A DNA stretch of 64,000 nt from Profundibacter amoris (lineage in GTDB: Bacteria; Pseudomonadota; Alphaproteobacteria; Rhodobacterales; Rhodobacteraceae), in the NCBI RefSeq assembly GCF_003544895.1, contig NZ_CP032125.1:3486001-3550000 (forward strand), given 5' to 3'. Below, piece by piece: positions 1-9,492 of this stretch (the first letter of the stretch is position 1; each line of letters starts with the position of its first letter). Under the pieces are notes generated by a model. The model ran no database searches. It was not told the origin of the DNA and saw nothing but the letters and a program-made list of their open reading frames with translations. A program made the position numbers and the translations under genes.

Positions 1-393
1 CACCCGTTCCTCGGCAGCGTCGCGGGCGTTTGCCTTGACCTCTTCGCGCATGGCCTCGCGGGTCATGGTTATGGCGCTGTCCACCAGATCACGGATGATC
101 TGTTCCACGTCGCGGCCAACATAGCCAACCTCGGTAAACTTGGTGGCTTCGACCTTGATAAAGGGCGCATGGGCCAGTTTGGCCAAACGGCGGCTGATCT
201 CGGTTTTACCCACGCCGGTCGGCCCGATCATCAGGATGTTTTTCGGATATACCTCGTCACGCAGGTCATCGCCCAGTTGTTTACGCCGCCAGCGGTTGCG
301 CAGGGCCACGGCCACGGCGCGTTTGGCGTCATTCTGGCCAATTATAAAACGGTCCAGTTCGGATACGATTTCACGGGGGGTCAGATCAGTCAT
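1..393 (-). CDS. hslU: HslU, ATPase subunit of the HslUV protease (C-terminus cut by window edge)
   Basis: AAA+ unfoldase that feeds substrates to the HslV peptidase in the cytoplasm. The first 131 residues are visible, in frame to the left edge. They start [20 protein letters not shown], the typical HslU N-terminus, and carry a Walker A motif GPTGVGKT at about residues 57-64. The family-typical stretch [17 protein letters not shown] follows, leading into the intermediate (I) domain. The ATG at 393 overlaps the end of the membrane-protein gene upstream by 8 bases, so the hslV-membrane protein-hslU order looks translationally coupled. Walker B and the C-terminal HslV-activating tail lie outside the window. 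Identification is secure. Confidence 0.96.
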   Translation of the reverse strand, partial: MTDLTPREIVSELDRFIIGQNDAKRAVAVALRNRWRRKQLGDDLRDEVYPKNILMIGPTGVGKTEISRRLAKLAHAPFIKVEATKFTEVGYVGRDVEQIIRDLVDSAITMTREAMREEVKANARDAAEERV

Positions 394-1459
394 TTTGGCC
401 TCGGATATAAGGAGGGAAACGGTCTTTGAACGGGAAGTCGGGCAGCAGGCGCATCAGCCATGAACGGATTTGCACCCACCATGTGCCAAGGGCCGTGATA
501 AGGGCACCAAGGATCAGAAGTGTGAAAACCATGCCGGTTTCACCGCTGGCATATTGCGGAGTCATCCACGGAATCAGCAGTGCAAAATAACCAATACCCG
601 CTGTCAGAAACGAGCGCCGGTCGATCACCAGCGACAGGATGGTCACGACAAACAACAACAGCGCGGTTAGCAGATACCCTTGGGTGCCACCGCTGTTGAC
701 AAGTGTCAGGGCAATGGTGTTGACGATCGCCGGTGCGGCCAGAATATGCAGCCAGAAACCGGTGGCGGAATAGCGGCTGATGCGGTGTGGGTCTTTGGTG
801 TCAAACCAGATGCCCAGCGCAAAAGCGGCAAAGCCGAAGATCAGCGAGCCAATGGCAAAACCGGAATTGTTGCCAAGGTCAAACAGACCATCCGGAAAAT
901 CGAAAATCGAGAATTTGGCACCCTGCATGCCCATAATCGCATAGACCATGATCAGCCCGAAAATCCCGAAAACGAACATCGTGAAGGGCAGTTTGAACGC
1001 GCGGTAATAGATCAGCATCCCGACCATCCCGATCCCGGCCATGATGATAACATGGTATCCTGTCAGCTCATCGCCCATTGCGAAAATGCTTAATACCGTG
1101 CCCGCCAGAAAAACGCCAAACCCTGCCGCCAGCGACATGCTGGGCAGGTTCATCCGGCGCTTTTTGGTGAAATAAAGGGCAAAGACCCAGGTCAGGACCA
1201 TGCCCAGAACGCCAATCCCGACACCACCTTTCAGCACGGCGCCCAGACCGATAACGCCGGACAGCAAAAGCCAAAGGCCGACAGTGACAAAGATTTCGCT
1301 GAACCCTTTGAAAAACTCGAAGGGTTCGTCCTCGTCCATCAGATGATCGCGGATACCCAGCCGTTCCTGCGCCAGTGTTAACAGACCAACCGCCTGTTGT
1401 TCATTCAGAACGCCAGCCGCTACAGCGGCGCGAATGTCCTCTTTGGAAAAATTACTCAA
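386..1459 (-). CDS. Multipass membrane protein between hslV and hslU (DUF2157-like)
   Basis: A 357-residue protein of unknown function. Residues 1-40 are soluble and helical ([20 protein letters not shown]), an N-terminal pattern seen in DUF2157-type membrane proteins. They are followed by an acidic linker (DEDEPFEFF) and about ten hydrophobic segments filling the rest. The apparent start is TTG at 1459, 6 bases after the hslV stop, with AAAGGG about 10 bases upstream. The next Met is about 40 residues in and would drop the conserved-looking N-terminal helix pair. It ends 8 bases inside hslU. The location inside the hslVU operon is the best clue to its role (possibly membrane stress or protein quality control), but that is inference; assignment to DUF2157 is tentative. 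Confidence 0.8.
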   Translation of the reverse strand: MSNFSKEDIRAAVAAGVLNEQQAVGLLTLAQERLGIRDHLMDEDEPFEFFKGFSEIFVTVGLWLLLSGVIGLGAVLKGGVGIGVLGMVLTWVFALYFTKKRRMNLPSMSLAAGFGVFLAGTVLSIFAMGDELTGYHVIIMAGIGMVGMLIYYRAFKLPFTMFVFGIFGLIMVYAIMGMQGAKFSIFDFPDGLFDLGNNSGFAIGSLIFGFAAFALGIWFDTKDPHRISRYSATGFWLHILAAPAIVNTIALTLVNSGGTQGYLLTALLLFVVTILSLVIDRRSFLTAGIGYFALLIPWMTPQYASGETGMVFTLLILGALITALGTWWVQIRSWLMRLLPDFPFKDRFPPYIRGQND

Positions 1460-1465
1460 ACCGGA

Positions 1466-2023
1466 TTACCCTTTAATTGTTTCCACGGTCAGATTGCCGT
1501 TGGTATAAACACAAATATCGGCAGCAATCGCCATTGCCTTGCGGGCAATTTCTTCGGCCGACAGATCCGTATCCATCAAGGCCCGCGCCGCCGCCAGCGC
1601 ATAATTTCCGCCCGACCCAATGGCGGTCACGTCAAATTCGGGTTCCAGCACATCGCCGGCACCGGTGATCACGAAAATATCCTTGCCGTCCGACACAATC
1701 AGCATCGCTTCCAGCTTTTGCAAATACTTGTCCGTGCGCCAGTCCTTGGCCAGTTCCACCGAGGCCCGCGCCAATTGTCCCGGCGTCGCCTCGAGTTTCG
1801 CTTCCAGCCGTTCCAGCAAGGTAAAGGCATCGGCGGTTGATCCGGCAAAACCGGCCACCACGTCAAACCCGCCGGGCGACAGGCGCCGCACCTTTTTGGC
1901 GGTGCCCTTCATCACGGTCTGGCCAATACTGACCTGCCCGTCACCGGCGATTACAACTTCGCCATCCTTGCGCACCCCGATAATTGTAGTGCCATGCCAT
2001 CCCGGAAATTGATCGTCGGCCAT
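1466..2023 (-). CDS. hslV: HslV, peptidase subunit of the HslUV protease
   Basis: Proteasome-beta-like threonine peptidase, 185 residues, forming the double-hexamer core of HslUV in the cytoplasm. The catalytic Thr is residue 12 after the short propeptide [11 protein letters not shown], followed by [20 protein letters not shown], typical of the family. Alphaproteobacterial HslV commonly carries such a short leader that must be removed to free the Thr. The start at 2023 is backed by AGGAGG 6 bases upstream. It is first in a minus-strand string with the membrane protein and hslU. A promoter with partial heat-shock sigma-factor likeness lies just upstream (2048-2078). Confidence 0.97.
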   Translation of the reverse strand: MADDQFPGWHGTTIIGVRKDGEVVIAGDGQVSIGQTVMKGTAKKVRRLSPGGFDVVAGFAGSTADAFTLLERLEAKLEATPGQLARASVELAKDWRTDKYLQKLEAMLIVSDGKDIFVITGAGDVLEPEFDVTAIGSGGNYALAAARALMDTDLSAEEIARKAMAIAADICVYTNGNLTVETIKG

Positions 2024-2047
2024 CGTGCCCTCCTGACTGGTTCTATT

Positions 2048-2078
2048 CTATATGGAGGTGCAAACCCCGTTGCACAAG
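2048..2078 (-). promoter_or_regulatory. Candidate heat-shock-type promoter of hslV
   Basis: Reading the minus strand, CTTG (2078-2075) is followed after 18 bases by TCCATATAG (2056-2048). This resembles the alphaproteobacterial RpoH pattern of CTTG, about 18 bases, then a C/T-rich TAT-type -10. It lies 25 bases before the hslV start. The match at -10 is partial, so this is a suggestion based on layout and the usual heat-shock control of hslVU. Confidence 0.3.
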
Positions 2079-2086
2079 TTTCAATG

Positions 2087-2109
2087 AAAAAGGGGCGCCA
2101 AAGCACCCC
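2087..2109 (-). terminator. Rho-independent terminator after trxA
   Basis: On the minus strand GGGGTGC, loop TTTG, GCGCCCC is followed directly by TTTTT. It is a 7-bp GC-rich stem with one G-T pair, 25 bases past the trxA stop. It separates the trxA transcript from hslV. Confidence 0.8.
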
Positions 2110-2133
2110 TAGATCAATCTATTCTATCTGCAA

Positions 2134-2454
2134 TCAGATGGATTCTTCGATCCAGCTTTGCAATGCGGCTTTGGGGGCTGCACCAACCTTGTTGGAAACA
2201 ACTTGACCGCCCTTGAACAGGAACATCGAGGGGATACCGCGGACACCCATTTGCGCAGGGGCACTTGGGTTTTCGTCGACATTGACCTTAACGATCTTGA
2301 CCTTGTCGGCCATTTCTTCGGACAGTTCTTCCAGCGAGGGGCCGATCATTTTGCACGGGCCGCACCATTCGGCCCAAAAATCCACCACGACCGGCAGGTC
2401 GGATTTCAGGACTTCTTCTTCGAATGTAGCGTCGGTTACTGCTGTTGTGGCCAT
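2134..2454 (-). CDS. trxA: Thioredoxin
   Basis: General cytoplasmic dithiol-disulfide reductant, 106 residues, which is the usual length. The active site WCGPCK has its cysteines at residues 31 and 34, and the cis-proline region is the [10 protein letters not shown] stretch. Start at 2454 with AGGAGA upstream. It lies 57 bases after the end of addA on the same strand with no terminator visible between them, so it may be co-transcribed with addBA, and a clear terminator follows it. The addA-trxA neighbourhood is common in Rhodobacteraceae. Confidence 0.97.
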   Translation of the reverse strand: MATTAVTDATFEEEVLKSDLPVVVDFWAEWCGPCKMIGPSLEELSEEMADKVKIVKVNVDENPSAPAQMGVRGIPSMFLFKGGQVVSNKVGAAPKAALQSWIEESI

Positions 2455-2511
2455 GATTGTTCTCCTATGGCGAATACGTTGGGCCGAACCTATGCAGCCA
2501 CCCCTTTGCCG

Positions 2512-5500
2512 TCAAGGTATCGTGGTGGCGCGCAATGCCGCAGTAACGGCCTTGTGCTCCAGATACATAAGGACTCCCGTGCGAGTCCACAGGATAGCGG
2601 TTTCGATTTTATGGTCGGGGTAAACCATCCCTAATGCGGCCTGATAGGCCCCCATTTGCCGCAATAAACCGTCTGGAATACCGTCTGGATTTTCAGGCAC
2701 AATGGCGTTGGATTTGAAATCGACGGCCAGAATTTTTTCCGGTGAAACAACCAACCGGTCAATCTCGCCATATATCCGCTTGCCGCCCAGATCAGGCAGG
2801 TTGGCTGTGATCGGTACCTCGGCCAGCGTGCTATCGTCAAACAGAAAGGCCAGATCGGGGTTGGTCAGAAGGGCGGTGACTTCGGCCAGAATATCGGGTG
2901 CCGCATCGGGCAACAGCATGGCGGCAATATCCGACCATTCGGTTTGCGGATGGGCGGGCAGGTGTTCCAGCAATAGGTGAATATCGCTGCCCCGTTGCTT
3001 GGCCGCATCCTCGCTTAACCCGTCGCCATCCCCCAACAGCACCTTGGCCCCGCCCAGTTGTGATGGCGACAGCGTTTGTGCGGGCCGGTCGGGGATTTCG
3101 GCATCCGTTTTGGCCCAGTCCGGCAAGGTGACGTCGGATTTTTCATCCGGCTTGTTGGCCTTAACCTCGCCGCCCCAATCGCCATATTCCAGCCGCTGCC
3201 AATCACCATGCGGAACCGCGCCAGCGGTTTTCATCCCCGCTTCGATCATCGCATGCCAGCTTTTGCCATCTTTCCCCGGATCGCCCGCGCCGCAAACGAT
3301 CAGCCACTTTTCCGCCCGCGTCATGGCAACATATAGCAGCCGCAAGCGTTCCTGTTCCTGTGATAGCTTCAACCGTTCACGCGCAGTGTTCATTACCTTG
3401 GGGCTGGCATCCGCTTTGACCTTCCACATCACATCATTGCTGTCGGTCAGATACAATTCATCCCGCGGCGCACTACCACGGCCAACGGTATCGGGCAAAA
3501 TCACGATCGGCGCTTCCAGCCCCTTGGCGCCATGCACCGTCATCACCCTGATCCGGTTGCTTTCGTCGTCCATCTGGCGTTTGATCTCGACCTCTTCGGC
3601 CTGAAGCCATGTGATGAACCCCGTCAGGCTGGGCACATCCATCCGCTCGTAATTCATCGCCTGGGTCAGCAGCGCGTCAATGCCGTCCTCGGCTTCGTCC
3701 CCCAGCCGCGCCAACAGGTTATTACGCCCGTGAAAACGGGTCAGGATACGTTCCAGCAACTCATAGGGGCGCTGGAAATCGGCGTCCTTGCGCAGGGCGT
3801 CCAGCATGGCCATTGTGTAGGGGTATGTGTCTCTAACGTTGCGCAAAGCCGACCAGAGAAAGGTTTTTGCAGGCCGCTTATGCGCCAGATTGAACAGCTC
3901 CTGTTCGCCCCAGCCAAACAGGGGCGAGCGCAGAGCGGCGGCAAGCGACAGATCATCTTCGGGCGTGGCCAGAAATGCAAGAAGCGCGGTCAGATCCTTC
4001 ACCGCCAGTTCACCGCCGATTTTCAAACGGTCCGCGCCGGCAATCGCCAGATTGCGGGATTTGCAGGCGCGGATGATTTCGTGAAACAGGGCCGAGCGGC
4101 GCTGCACCAAAATCAGGAAATCACCCTCGGTCACGGGGCGCATTTTATAGGTGCCGGTGTTGTCCACATCTTGCGGAATCACCGCGCCGTTGCACATTTC
4201 GGCAATCCTGTCGGCGATCCGGTTGGCCAGCAGAATGGTTTCGTGATTCTTGGCAATCTTGTCGGTCGGATCATGCCAGTCCTTTTGTTCCGGCGCTTCG
4301 GTTTTCGGGATGACCGGCCACAGATCCACCCGTCCGGGCATGCCGGTTTTAAAGGCGCGGTGCCTGATACTGTCGCCCAGACCCTGACCTGCGTGGTCCT
4401 GAAGCGTGCAATCCACCAGCCGCATGATTGGTTCGGCCGAGCGAAAGGAATATTCCAGTTGCAGCGACTGGAATGGCAGATTTGCGGCCTCTAATCTGGC
4501 CCCAAACTCCAGCCGCATCCGGCCGAATTCCTCGGGGTCGGCCCCCTGAAATGAATAGATCGACTGTTTGCGATCTCCGACTACGAAAATCGTGCGCAGC
4601 CTGTCGGGCATCGCCCCCTCGCCCGAGGTAAACTCCTGCGCCAGCCGTTCGATCACGTCCCATTGCTGCGGACTGGTGTCCTGTGCTTCGTCCACAAGGA
4701 TATGGTCAATGCCGCCATCCAGCCGGTAAAGCACCCATGAGGCAACCTGCGGATCATGCAGCAGTTTGGCTGTCAGATTGATCAGGTCGTCAAAATCCAG
4801 CCAGCCGCGCAACTGTTTCTGCTGCTCGTAACGGGGCAGGAAGACAGTGGCGAATTGGTGTAGAGCAAGGGTTTTCTGGGCAGAATAGAGACTGAGTCTG
4901 GCCTCGCGTGCTGTTTCCACCCGCGCCATCAGGTTGTTCAGGTCATCCAGATGTGCACCCAATGTCTTTTGCGTGGCCTTGGTCGGGAAACTGTCTATTT
5001 TGGCGCTGAAGGGTTGTTTGGTTTTGGGGCCGGTCAGGAACACCGATTCCAGTATTTCCAGATCGGCAAAACCGATATTGGCGGGGTCCAGCGCGGCCAG
5101 TTTGGCGTGGGCTTTGACATCATTGGCGGAACCGGCCTGTAGTGCGGGCATCAGGGCGGCAAACAAATCCGCCTCGCTGCCCAGAACGACATCCGACAGA
5201 ATGTCCTGTTCGGTCACATCGGGTTTCAGCCCGAACATCTGCCAGACTTCGGCCTTGTCCTTTGGTGTCGAAAACCGCGCCGCGTGTTTTGCCACCTCGC
5301 CGGTCAGCCGCTCAAAATCGCTGTCCGAATAATGCGCTGCCAGTGCGTCTATCGCGTCAACATCCGGCCCGTCGGCCATTTCCTCGACAATCTCGGCGCG
5401 CAACAGTTTTGCCGCGCGGTCGTCCATTTCGATAAATTGCGGAGACACGCCCGCCTCGAGCGGAAAACGCCGCAGGATCGAGGCACAGAATGAATGGATC

Positions 5501-5868
5501 GTTTGTATCTTCAACCCGCCCGGCGTTTCGATTGCGCGGGCAAACAGGGTGCGGGCGTTGTTCAACTCGTCCGCATCAATGCGCCGCTCGATCCCCAACT
5601 CGTGCAGTTCTTTAGCCAGTGTTTTTCCGTTCTGCATTGCCCAAGCGCCCAGCCGTTTGAACAGGCGGTTCTGCATCTCGCTGGCGGCGGCTTTGGTGTA
5701 GGTCAGGCACAGGATGTGTTGCGGCGACACCCCTTCCAGCAGCAACCGCGCCACCCGGTCGGTCAGCACCCGTGTTTTGCCCGACCCCGCGTTGGCCGAT
5801 AACCAGGTCGAGGACGTGGGCGCGGCGGCTTGCACCTGCCGTTCGGTGGCTTCATCGCGGCGGGTCAT
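2512..5868 (-). CDS. addA: AddA helicase-nuclease subunit (double-strand break repair)
   Basis: UvrD/Rep-family DNA helicase with a C-terminal nuclease, 1118 residues; with AddB it resects double-strand breaks for RecA loading. The Walker A SANAGSGKT is at about residues 24-32 and motif II ILVDEAQDTSPQQ near 390. The helicase ends with TVHGAKGLEAPIV and LLYVAMTRAE. The RecB-type nuclease is GEIDRLV followed by AVDFKSN near the C-terminus, with the catalytic D and K intact. The start is taken at 5868 (MTRRDEATERQ), where ATGA overlaps the addB stop and GGAGG sits 5 bases upstream; the in-frame extension to 5907 would run into addB and is not needed. Confidence 0.96.
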   Translation of the reverse strand: MTRRDEATERQVQAAAPTSSTWLSANAGSGKTRVLTDRVARLLLEGVSPQHILCLTYTKAAASEMQNRLFKRLGAWAMQNGKTLAKELHELGIERRIDADELNNARTLFARAIETPGGLKIQTIHSFCASILRRFPLEAGVSPQFIEMDDRAAKLLRAEIVEEMADGPDVDAIDALAAHYSDSDFERLTGEVAKHAARFSTPKDKAEVWQMFGLKPDVTEQDILSDVVLGSEADLFAALMPALQAGSANDVKAHAKLAALDPANIGFADLEILESVFLTGPKTKQPFSAKIDSFPTKATQKTLGAHLDDLNNLMARVETAREARLSLYSAQKTLALHQFATVFLPRYEQQKQLRGWLDFDDLINLTAKLLHDPQVASWVLYRLDGGIDHILVDEAQDTSPQQWDVIERLAQEFTSGEGAMPDRLRTIFVVGDRKQSIYSFQGADPEEFGRMRLEFGARLEAANLPFQSLQLEYSFRSAEPIMRLVDCTLQDHAGQGLGDSIRHRAFKTGMPGRVDLWPVIPKTEAPEQKDWHDPTDKIAKNHETILLANRIADRIAEMCNGAVIPQDVDNTGTYKMRPVTEGDFLILVQRRSALFHEIIRACKSRNLAIAGADRLKIGGELAVKDLTALLAFLATPEDDLSLAAALRSPLFGWGEQELFNLAHKRPAKTFLWSALRNVRDTYPYTMAMLDALRKDADFQRPYELLERILTRFHGRNNLLARLGDEAEDGIDALLTQAMNYERMDVPSLTGFITWLQAEEVEIKRQMDDESNRIRVMTVHGAKGLEAPIVILPDTVGRGSAPRDELYLTDSNDVMWKVKADASPKVMNTARERLKLSQEQERLRLLYVAMTRAEKWLIVCGAGDPGKDGKSWHAMIEAGMKTAGAVPHGDWQRLEYGDWGGEVKANKPDEKSDVTLPDWAKTDAEIPDRPAQTLSPSQLGGAKVLLGDGDGLSEDAAKQRGSDIHLLLEHLPAHPQTEWSDIAAMLLPDAAPDILAEVTALLTNPDLAFLFDDSTLAEVPITANLPDLGGKRIYGEIDRLVVSPEKILAVDFKSNAIVPENPDGIPDGLLRQMGAYQAALGMVYPDHKIETAILWTRTGVLMYLEHKAVTAALRATTIP

Positions 5869-8810
5869 GTCAGCGCCTCCTGTTCTGGTGTGTCGCTTTC
5901 GTCCCATTCGCCATAGCGGGCCAGATGGTCATAGTCGTAGGAATAGCTGGTTTTCTCCATCGCGCGGCGGGATGTATAGCCCTTTTCGCCGGCGGTATAG
6001 GTGGAAATTAGCGTCTCTAACTCGGCCCAGATCGTGTTCAGGTCGGTTTCATCCAGCGGGGCGGGCACCACCTCGGGGCTGGCCCCCAGCCCGATGAAAG
6101 CGGCGCCGCCAACGCGGGTATCGGCCAATCCCTTGAACCCCGCCCGTTCTACCATCGCAGCCGTCAGCAACATTTGTTTATCAAACTCGATCTGCTGCTT
6201 TTTCGTTGGTGGTTTGCCGGTTTTGTAATCATAGATATAGGTCAGCCCGTCGTCCGAACGGTCCAGCCGATCGGCCCGCGCAGTCAGGGTGAAATCCAGC
6301 GTGCCGACTTTGGCCGCACCCGTCTGTTCCAGCTTGAATACTTTGGCCAGTTTAGCGCGATCTTCTTCCCCTTGCAAAAACCAGTCCGCAACCCGCGCCA
6401 GTTTCGCCCGCCAGACACGGCGCGCGGCGGGCCACGGTGCGTCGGTTGCAAGCACCTCGTCGGCAATTTGCATCAGGCGTGCTTTGGCCTGATCACGGGT
6501 TTCTTCGGTGCGTTCCTTGATGAACCGCTCAAGGATCTTGTGCACTACGGTGCCCGCCAACGGCGCATCGGGTTGCTGGCGGATCGGGTCCAGCGGGTAA
6601 ATGCGCAGCACCTTGCCCGCGTAAACCGCATAGGGGTCGCGGATCAGTTTTGTGATGCCAGTGACCGACAGGGATTTGGGCTGTGCGGAAGTTGGCGGAA
6701 TGGGTGAGGGGCGCTTTTCAGGCGGTTTAGAGACTGATATGCGCTCCATTTCCGCCACCATACCCAGCCACCCATCCCCGCGCGCCTGCATGGTTTTCAG
6801 CGCATCGGCACCACCGGTTTCCTTCAGGCCGCCCAGCAGGTTTGTCAGCCGGTTCAGCCAGCGTGACGGCACGGTCTGGGCCTCGGCATCGCGCAGGGCG
6901 CGGGTCAGCCAGACTTCTTTCGCGCCAATCGCCTGTTGGAAATCATGCGCCGACAGGCCAATCTGGCGTTCGGGCAGCAACAGCCCAGCCTTTTGCCGCA
7001 TGGCGCGGTTCATCCACGGGTCGGGGTTGGGCGCGGCAGGCCAGATGCCGTCATTCAGCCCGCCAAGTATCACCAGATCGGCACCCTGAACGCGGGCCTC
7101 GAGCGTGCCCCAGATCATGATATTCGGATGCGGGCGGGTCGGATCGTGGACTTCGGCCTGATTCAGCAGGTTGCGAAACAGGGTGTTGTAATCGAACGGA
7201 GCCAGCACGCCGCCATGACCGGCGCAGCGTTGCAGTTCGCTGACCTGCTCCAATGCCTTTTGCCCGGCGGGTTTTTCCCACAACTCGCCGCTGCCGGTAT
7301 CGTCGGGGCCGGCGGCCAGCGTGCGGGCAAGGGCAAGGTGGTGTTCCAGATGGTCGGTTAACGGGCGGGCGGTGACGGTTTCCAGCCCGTCCAGCAAATC
7401 GCCCAGCCAGGCCGCCCATTCGCGTCTGCCGTCATCGGCCTGCGCGTTGGCCCAGGCGCTCAGGCTGTCTTTGGTCGGGAAGGGCGGGCCGTTTTTGCGG
7501 ATGTGCAGCTCCAGATCGCGGGTCCAGCGCAAGTGGTCGCCCCGCCCCGCCTTGCCCGAATGGGTCAACGGATGTTTCAACAGCGTCAGCAGGGTTTCCG
7601 AGGTCAGCACCTGTCCGAACAACCCCGCGATATGCAGCAGGAACCGCCCCGGCGCGGACATGGGCAGGGGCAATCCGGCACTGTCGTCCGGCTCGATCCC
7701 CCATTGGTCCAGCGCGGCGGTGACCTGTCGGGTCAGGGTACGGTCGGGGGTGATCAGGGCAGCCGTCTGGCCGGTTTCGGCGGCCTGCCGCAGTTTCAGC
7801 GCAATCGTCAGCGCCTCGATCCGCGCCGAGGGGGCCTGAACCAGCGTCATGTTTTCGCAAGCTGTTTGCAGATCGGTCAGTTCAGGTCCTTCGGCCATCC
7901 ATTGATCGGTCACAGGGGCCGGGCGCAGGGCAAGGGAAACCAGCCGGTTTCGCGCGGCGCTGGGCGGTGTGGTTTTGGTCCATTCGGCAATATCGCTGCT
8001 GTCGATCCCCAGCGAATTCTGCAAGGCGCGGAAACGGAATTGCGGATGATCCGCAGCACTCATCGCGTCATCCATCGCCGCCCACACATGATCGGGCAGA
8101 TCAAAGTCGTATCCGGGTAGAACCAGCGCCCCTTGGGGCAGTTTGGCAACCGCCTGCATCAACATATGCGTGGCTCCGCGTGAACCGGTTGAACCGGCGA
8201 TGATAATCGGGTTTTGTGGCGGGTTAGAGACCCATTTTTCCGTTATCCTTTCCACCACCAACCGTTGCCGCGCTTCGCTGTCGGGGTGTTCATTGGCGGT
8301 TTCGCCGAAATAGACCTGTGTGAGTCTGACAAACCGCAAGGCCCGTTCCCAATGGCCGGATTGATCGGAAATATCGAGGGTTTCGATCACTTCGGGCGGC
8401 ACGCCTTCGCTTTGCATTTCGTCCATCAGGCTGGCAAGGCTGTCGGCCAGATCATAGACCGAGGCACGCGGGGCCAGGTCGGGTTGTTTTTCCACCAGTT
8501 TGGCGACCAGTTGCGCCAGTTCCAGCCGCCGTTGCAGTTTGGGAACTGCGGGGGGCAGGCCGGTCAGGGCGGTGATCTGGCCAAGGTCGGTGATCAGGCG
8601 CACGCGTGGTAACAGGCGGGCGGGGCCAGCGTCGAAAATCTCGCGGATGCGACGTTGCATACGGCGGGTGTTGACGTAGATTTCCACCGTTGCCAGAAAT
8701 TCGGGCGGGCGGGTTTTGCAACGCTCCAGCACGCCGTCGATCAGGGCCTTTGGGAAATCCGCGCCCGGGGGCAGGCCGAATACGCGAAGGGTGCCGGTGG
8801 GTTCAAACAT
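5865..8810 (-). CDS. addB: AddB, alphaproteobacterial-type partner of AddA
   Basis: Second subunit of the AddAB break-resection complex, 981 residues: an inactivated helicase fold with a C-terminal PD-(D/E)XK nuclease. The start MFEPTGTLRVFGLPPGADF is typical of the alphaproteobacterial AddB family. The nuclease shows GTVVHKILERF, then YIYDYKTGKPP with catalytic D and K, then QMLLTAAMVE. I see no four-cysteine iron-sulfur staple as in Bacillus AddB, which agrees with the alphaproteobacterial branch. The start overlaps the end of the upstream murU-like gene by 8 bases and its stop overlaps addA (ATGA), so the three are translationally coupled. Confidence 0.95.
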   Translation of the reverse strand: MFEPTGTLRVFGLPPGADFPKALIDGVLERCKTRPPEFLATVEIYVNTRRMQRRIREIFDAGPARLLPRVRLITDLGQITALTGLPPAVPKLQRRLELAQLVAKLVEKQPDLAPRASVYDLADSLASLMDEMQSEGVPPEVIETLDISDQSGHWERALRFVRLTQVYFGETANEHPDSEARQRLVVERITEKWVSNPPQNPIIIAGSTGSRGATHMLMQAVAKLPQGALVLPGYDFDLPDHVWAAMDDAMSAADHPQFRFRALQNSLGIDSSDIAEWTKTTPPSAARNRLVSLALRPAPVTDQWMAEGPELTDLQTACENMTLVQAPSARIEALTIALKLRQAAETGQTAALITPDRTLTRQVTAALDQWGIEPDDSAGLPLPMSAPGRFLLHIAGLFGQVLTSETLLTLLKHPLTHSGKAGRGDHLRWTRDLELHIRKNGPPFPTKDSLSAWANAQADDGRREWAAWLGDLLDGLETVTARPLTDHLEHHLALARTLAAGPDDTGSGELWEKPAGQKALEQVSELQRCAGHGGVLAPFDYNTLFRNLLNQAEVHDPTRPHPNIMIWGTLEARVQGADLVILGGLNDGIWPAAPNPDPWMNRAMRQKAGLLLPERQIGLSAHDFQQAIGAKEVWLTRALRDAEAQTVPSRWLNRLTNLLGGLKETGGADALKTMQARGDGWLGMVAEMERISVSKPPEKRPSPIPPTSAQPKSLSVTGITKLIRDPYAVYAGKVLRIYPLDPIRQQPDAPLAGTVVHKILERFIKERTEETRDQAKARLMQIADEVLATDAPWPAARRVWRAKLARVADWFLQGEEDRAKLAKVFKLEQTGAAKVGTLDFTLTARADRLDRSDDGLTYIYDYKTGKPPTKKQQIEFDKQMLLTAAMVERAGFKGLADTRVGGAAFIGLGASPEVVPAPLDETDLNTIWAELETLISTYTAGEKGYTSRRAMEKTSYSYDYDHLARYGEWDESDTPEQEALT

Positions 8811-9492
8811 CGCGTGTTCCGATCATGGTTTGGGCAATTTCGATGCCTTGAGGCGTGCCGACATCGCACCAGTTACCGCTGTGCGGGATGCCGAACAGGC
8901 GGCGGGATTTGATCATCTCGTCCCACAGCAGGTTCAGGGAAAATTTGGTCTGCGGAATGGCGGGCAGGGTATTTGTCTTGATGATCTGCGCACCGGAATA
9001 GACCAGCCCCGCGCCACGGGTCAGGGTGCCGTTTTCATCGGGGATGAAATCGCCTTTGCCCCTGTGCCCCTTGGCTTGCGGCAGCGGGATCAGCAGCAAC
9101 AGCGCGTCCATTCTGTCAGGATCCCAGGCAGCGGCAAGGGTTTGCAGCGGGTTGGGACCGGTCCAGACGGCATCGGTGTTCAGGGTGAACACGGGATCAG
9201 GGCCAAGCAGCGGCAGCGCATGGCGCAATCCGCCACCGGTTTCAAGAATTTCGTCCTCGTGCGACAGGGTAATATCGCATCCGCCAAGGTGGGCCTGCAT
9301 CATGTCGGGCAGATAGTGGGTGTTTACCACGATGTTGCCAATGCCCGCCTCTGTGGCAATGTCCAGCGTGTGGTCGATCAGCGGTTTGCCCGCGACAGGG
9401 ATCAACGGTTTCGGGCGGTTGGCGGTCAGGGCACCCATGCGGGTTCCGAAACCGGCGGCAAACAGCATCAGGGCGTTCGGGGTTTGGCGCAT
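8803..9492 (-). CDS. murU: Sugar-1-phosphate nucleotidyltransferase, probable MurU
   Basis: A 229-residue nucleotidyltransferase with the pyrophosphorylase signature LFAAGFGTRMGALT at about residues 10-23, followed by RPKPLIPVAGKPLIDH. The gene immediately upstream is an AmgK-type sugar kinase. In Pseudomonas and several alphaproteobacteria this pair converts recycled MurNAc to MurNAc-1-P and then UDP-MurNAc, bypassing de novo synthesis, so MurU is the likely role. Start chosen at 9492, with AAAGG about 11 bases upstream; an internal ATG at 9468 (TGATG with the kinase stop) lacks a ribosome site and would begin directly at the first strand. The gene overlaps the kinase by 25 bases and addB by 8. 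Other NDP-sugar synthases cannot be excluded. Confidence 0.85.
   Translation of the reverse strand: MRQTPNALMLFAAGFGTRMGALTANRPKPLIPVAGKPLIDHTLDIATEAGIGNIVVNTHYLPDMMQAHLGGCDITLSHEDEILETGGGLRHALPLLGPDPVFTLNTDAVWTGPNPLQTLAAAWDPDRMDALLLLIPLPQAKGHRGKGDFIPDENGTLTRGAGLVYSGAQIIKTNTLPAIPQTKFSLNLLWDEMIKSRRLFGIPHSGNWCDVGTPQGIEIAQTMIGTRDV

Noticed and set aside
3532-4494. Long plus-strand open frame opposite addA
   Set aside because: It lies wholly inside the addA helicase motifs on the minus strand and has no start signals or recognisable domain.
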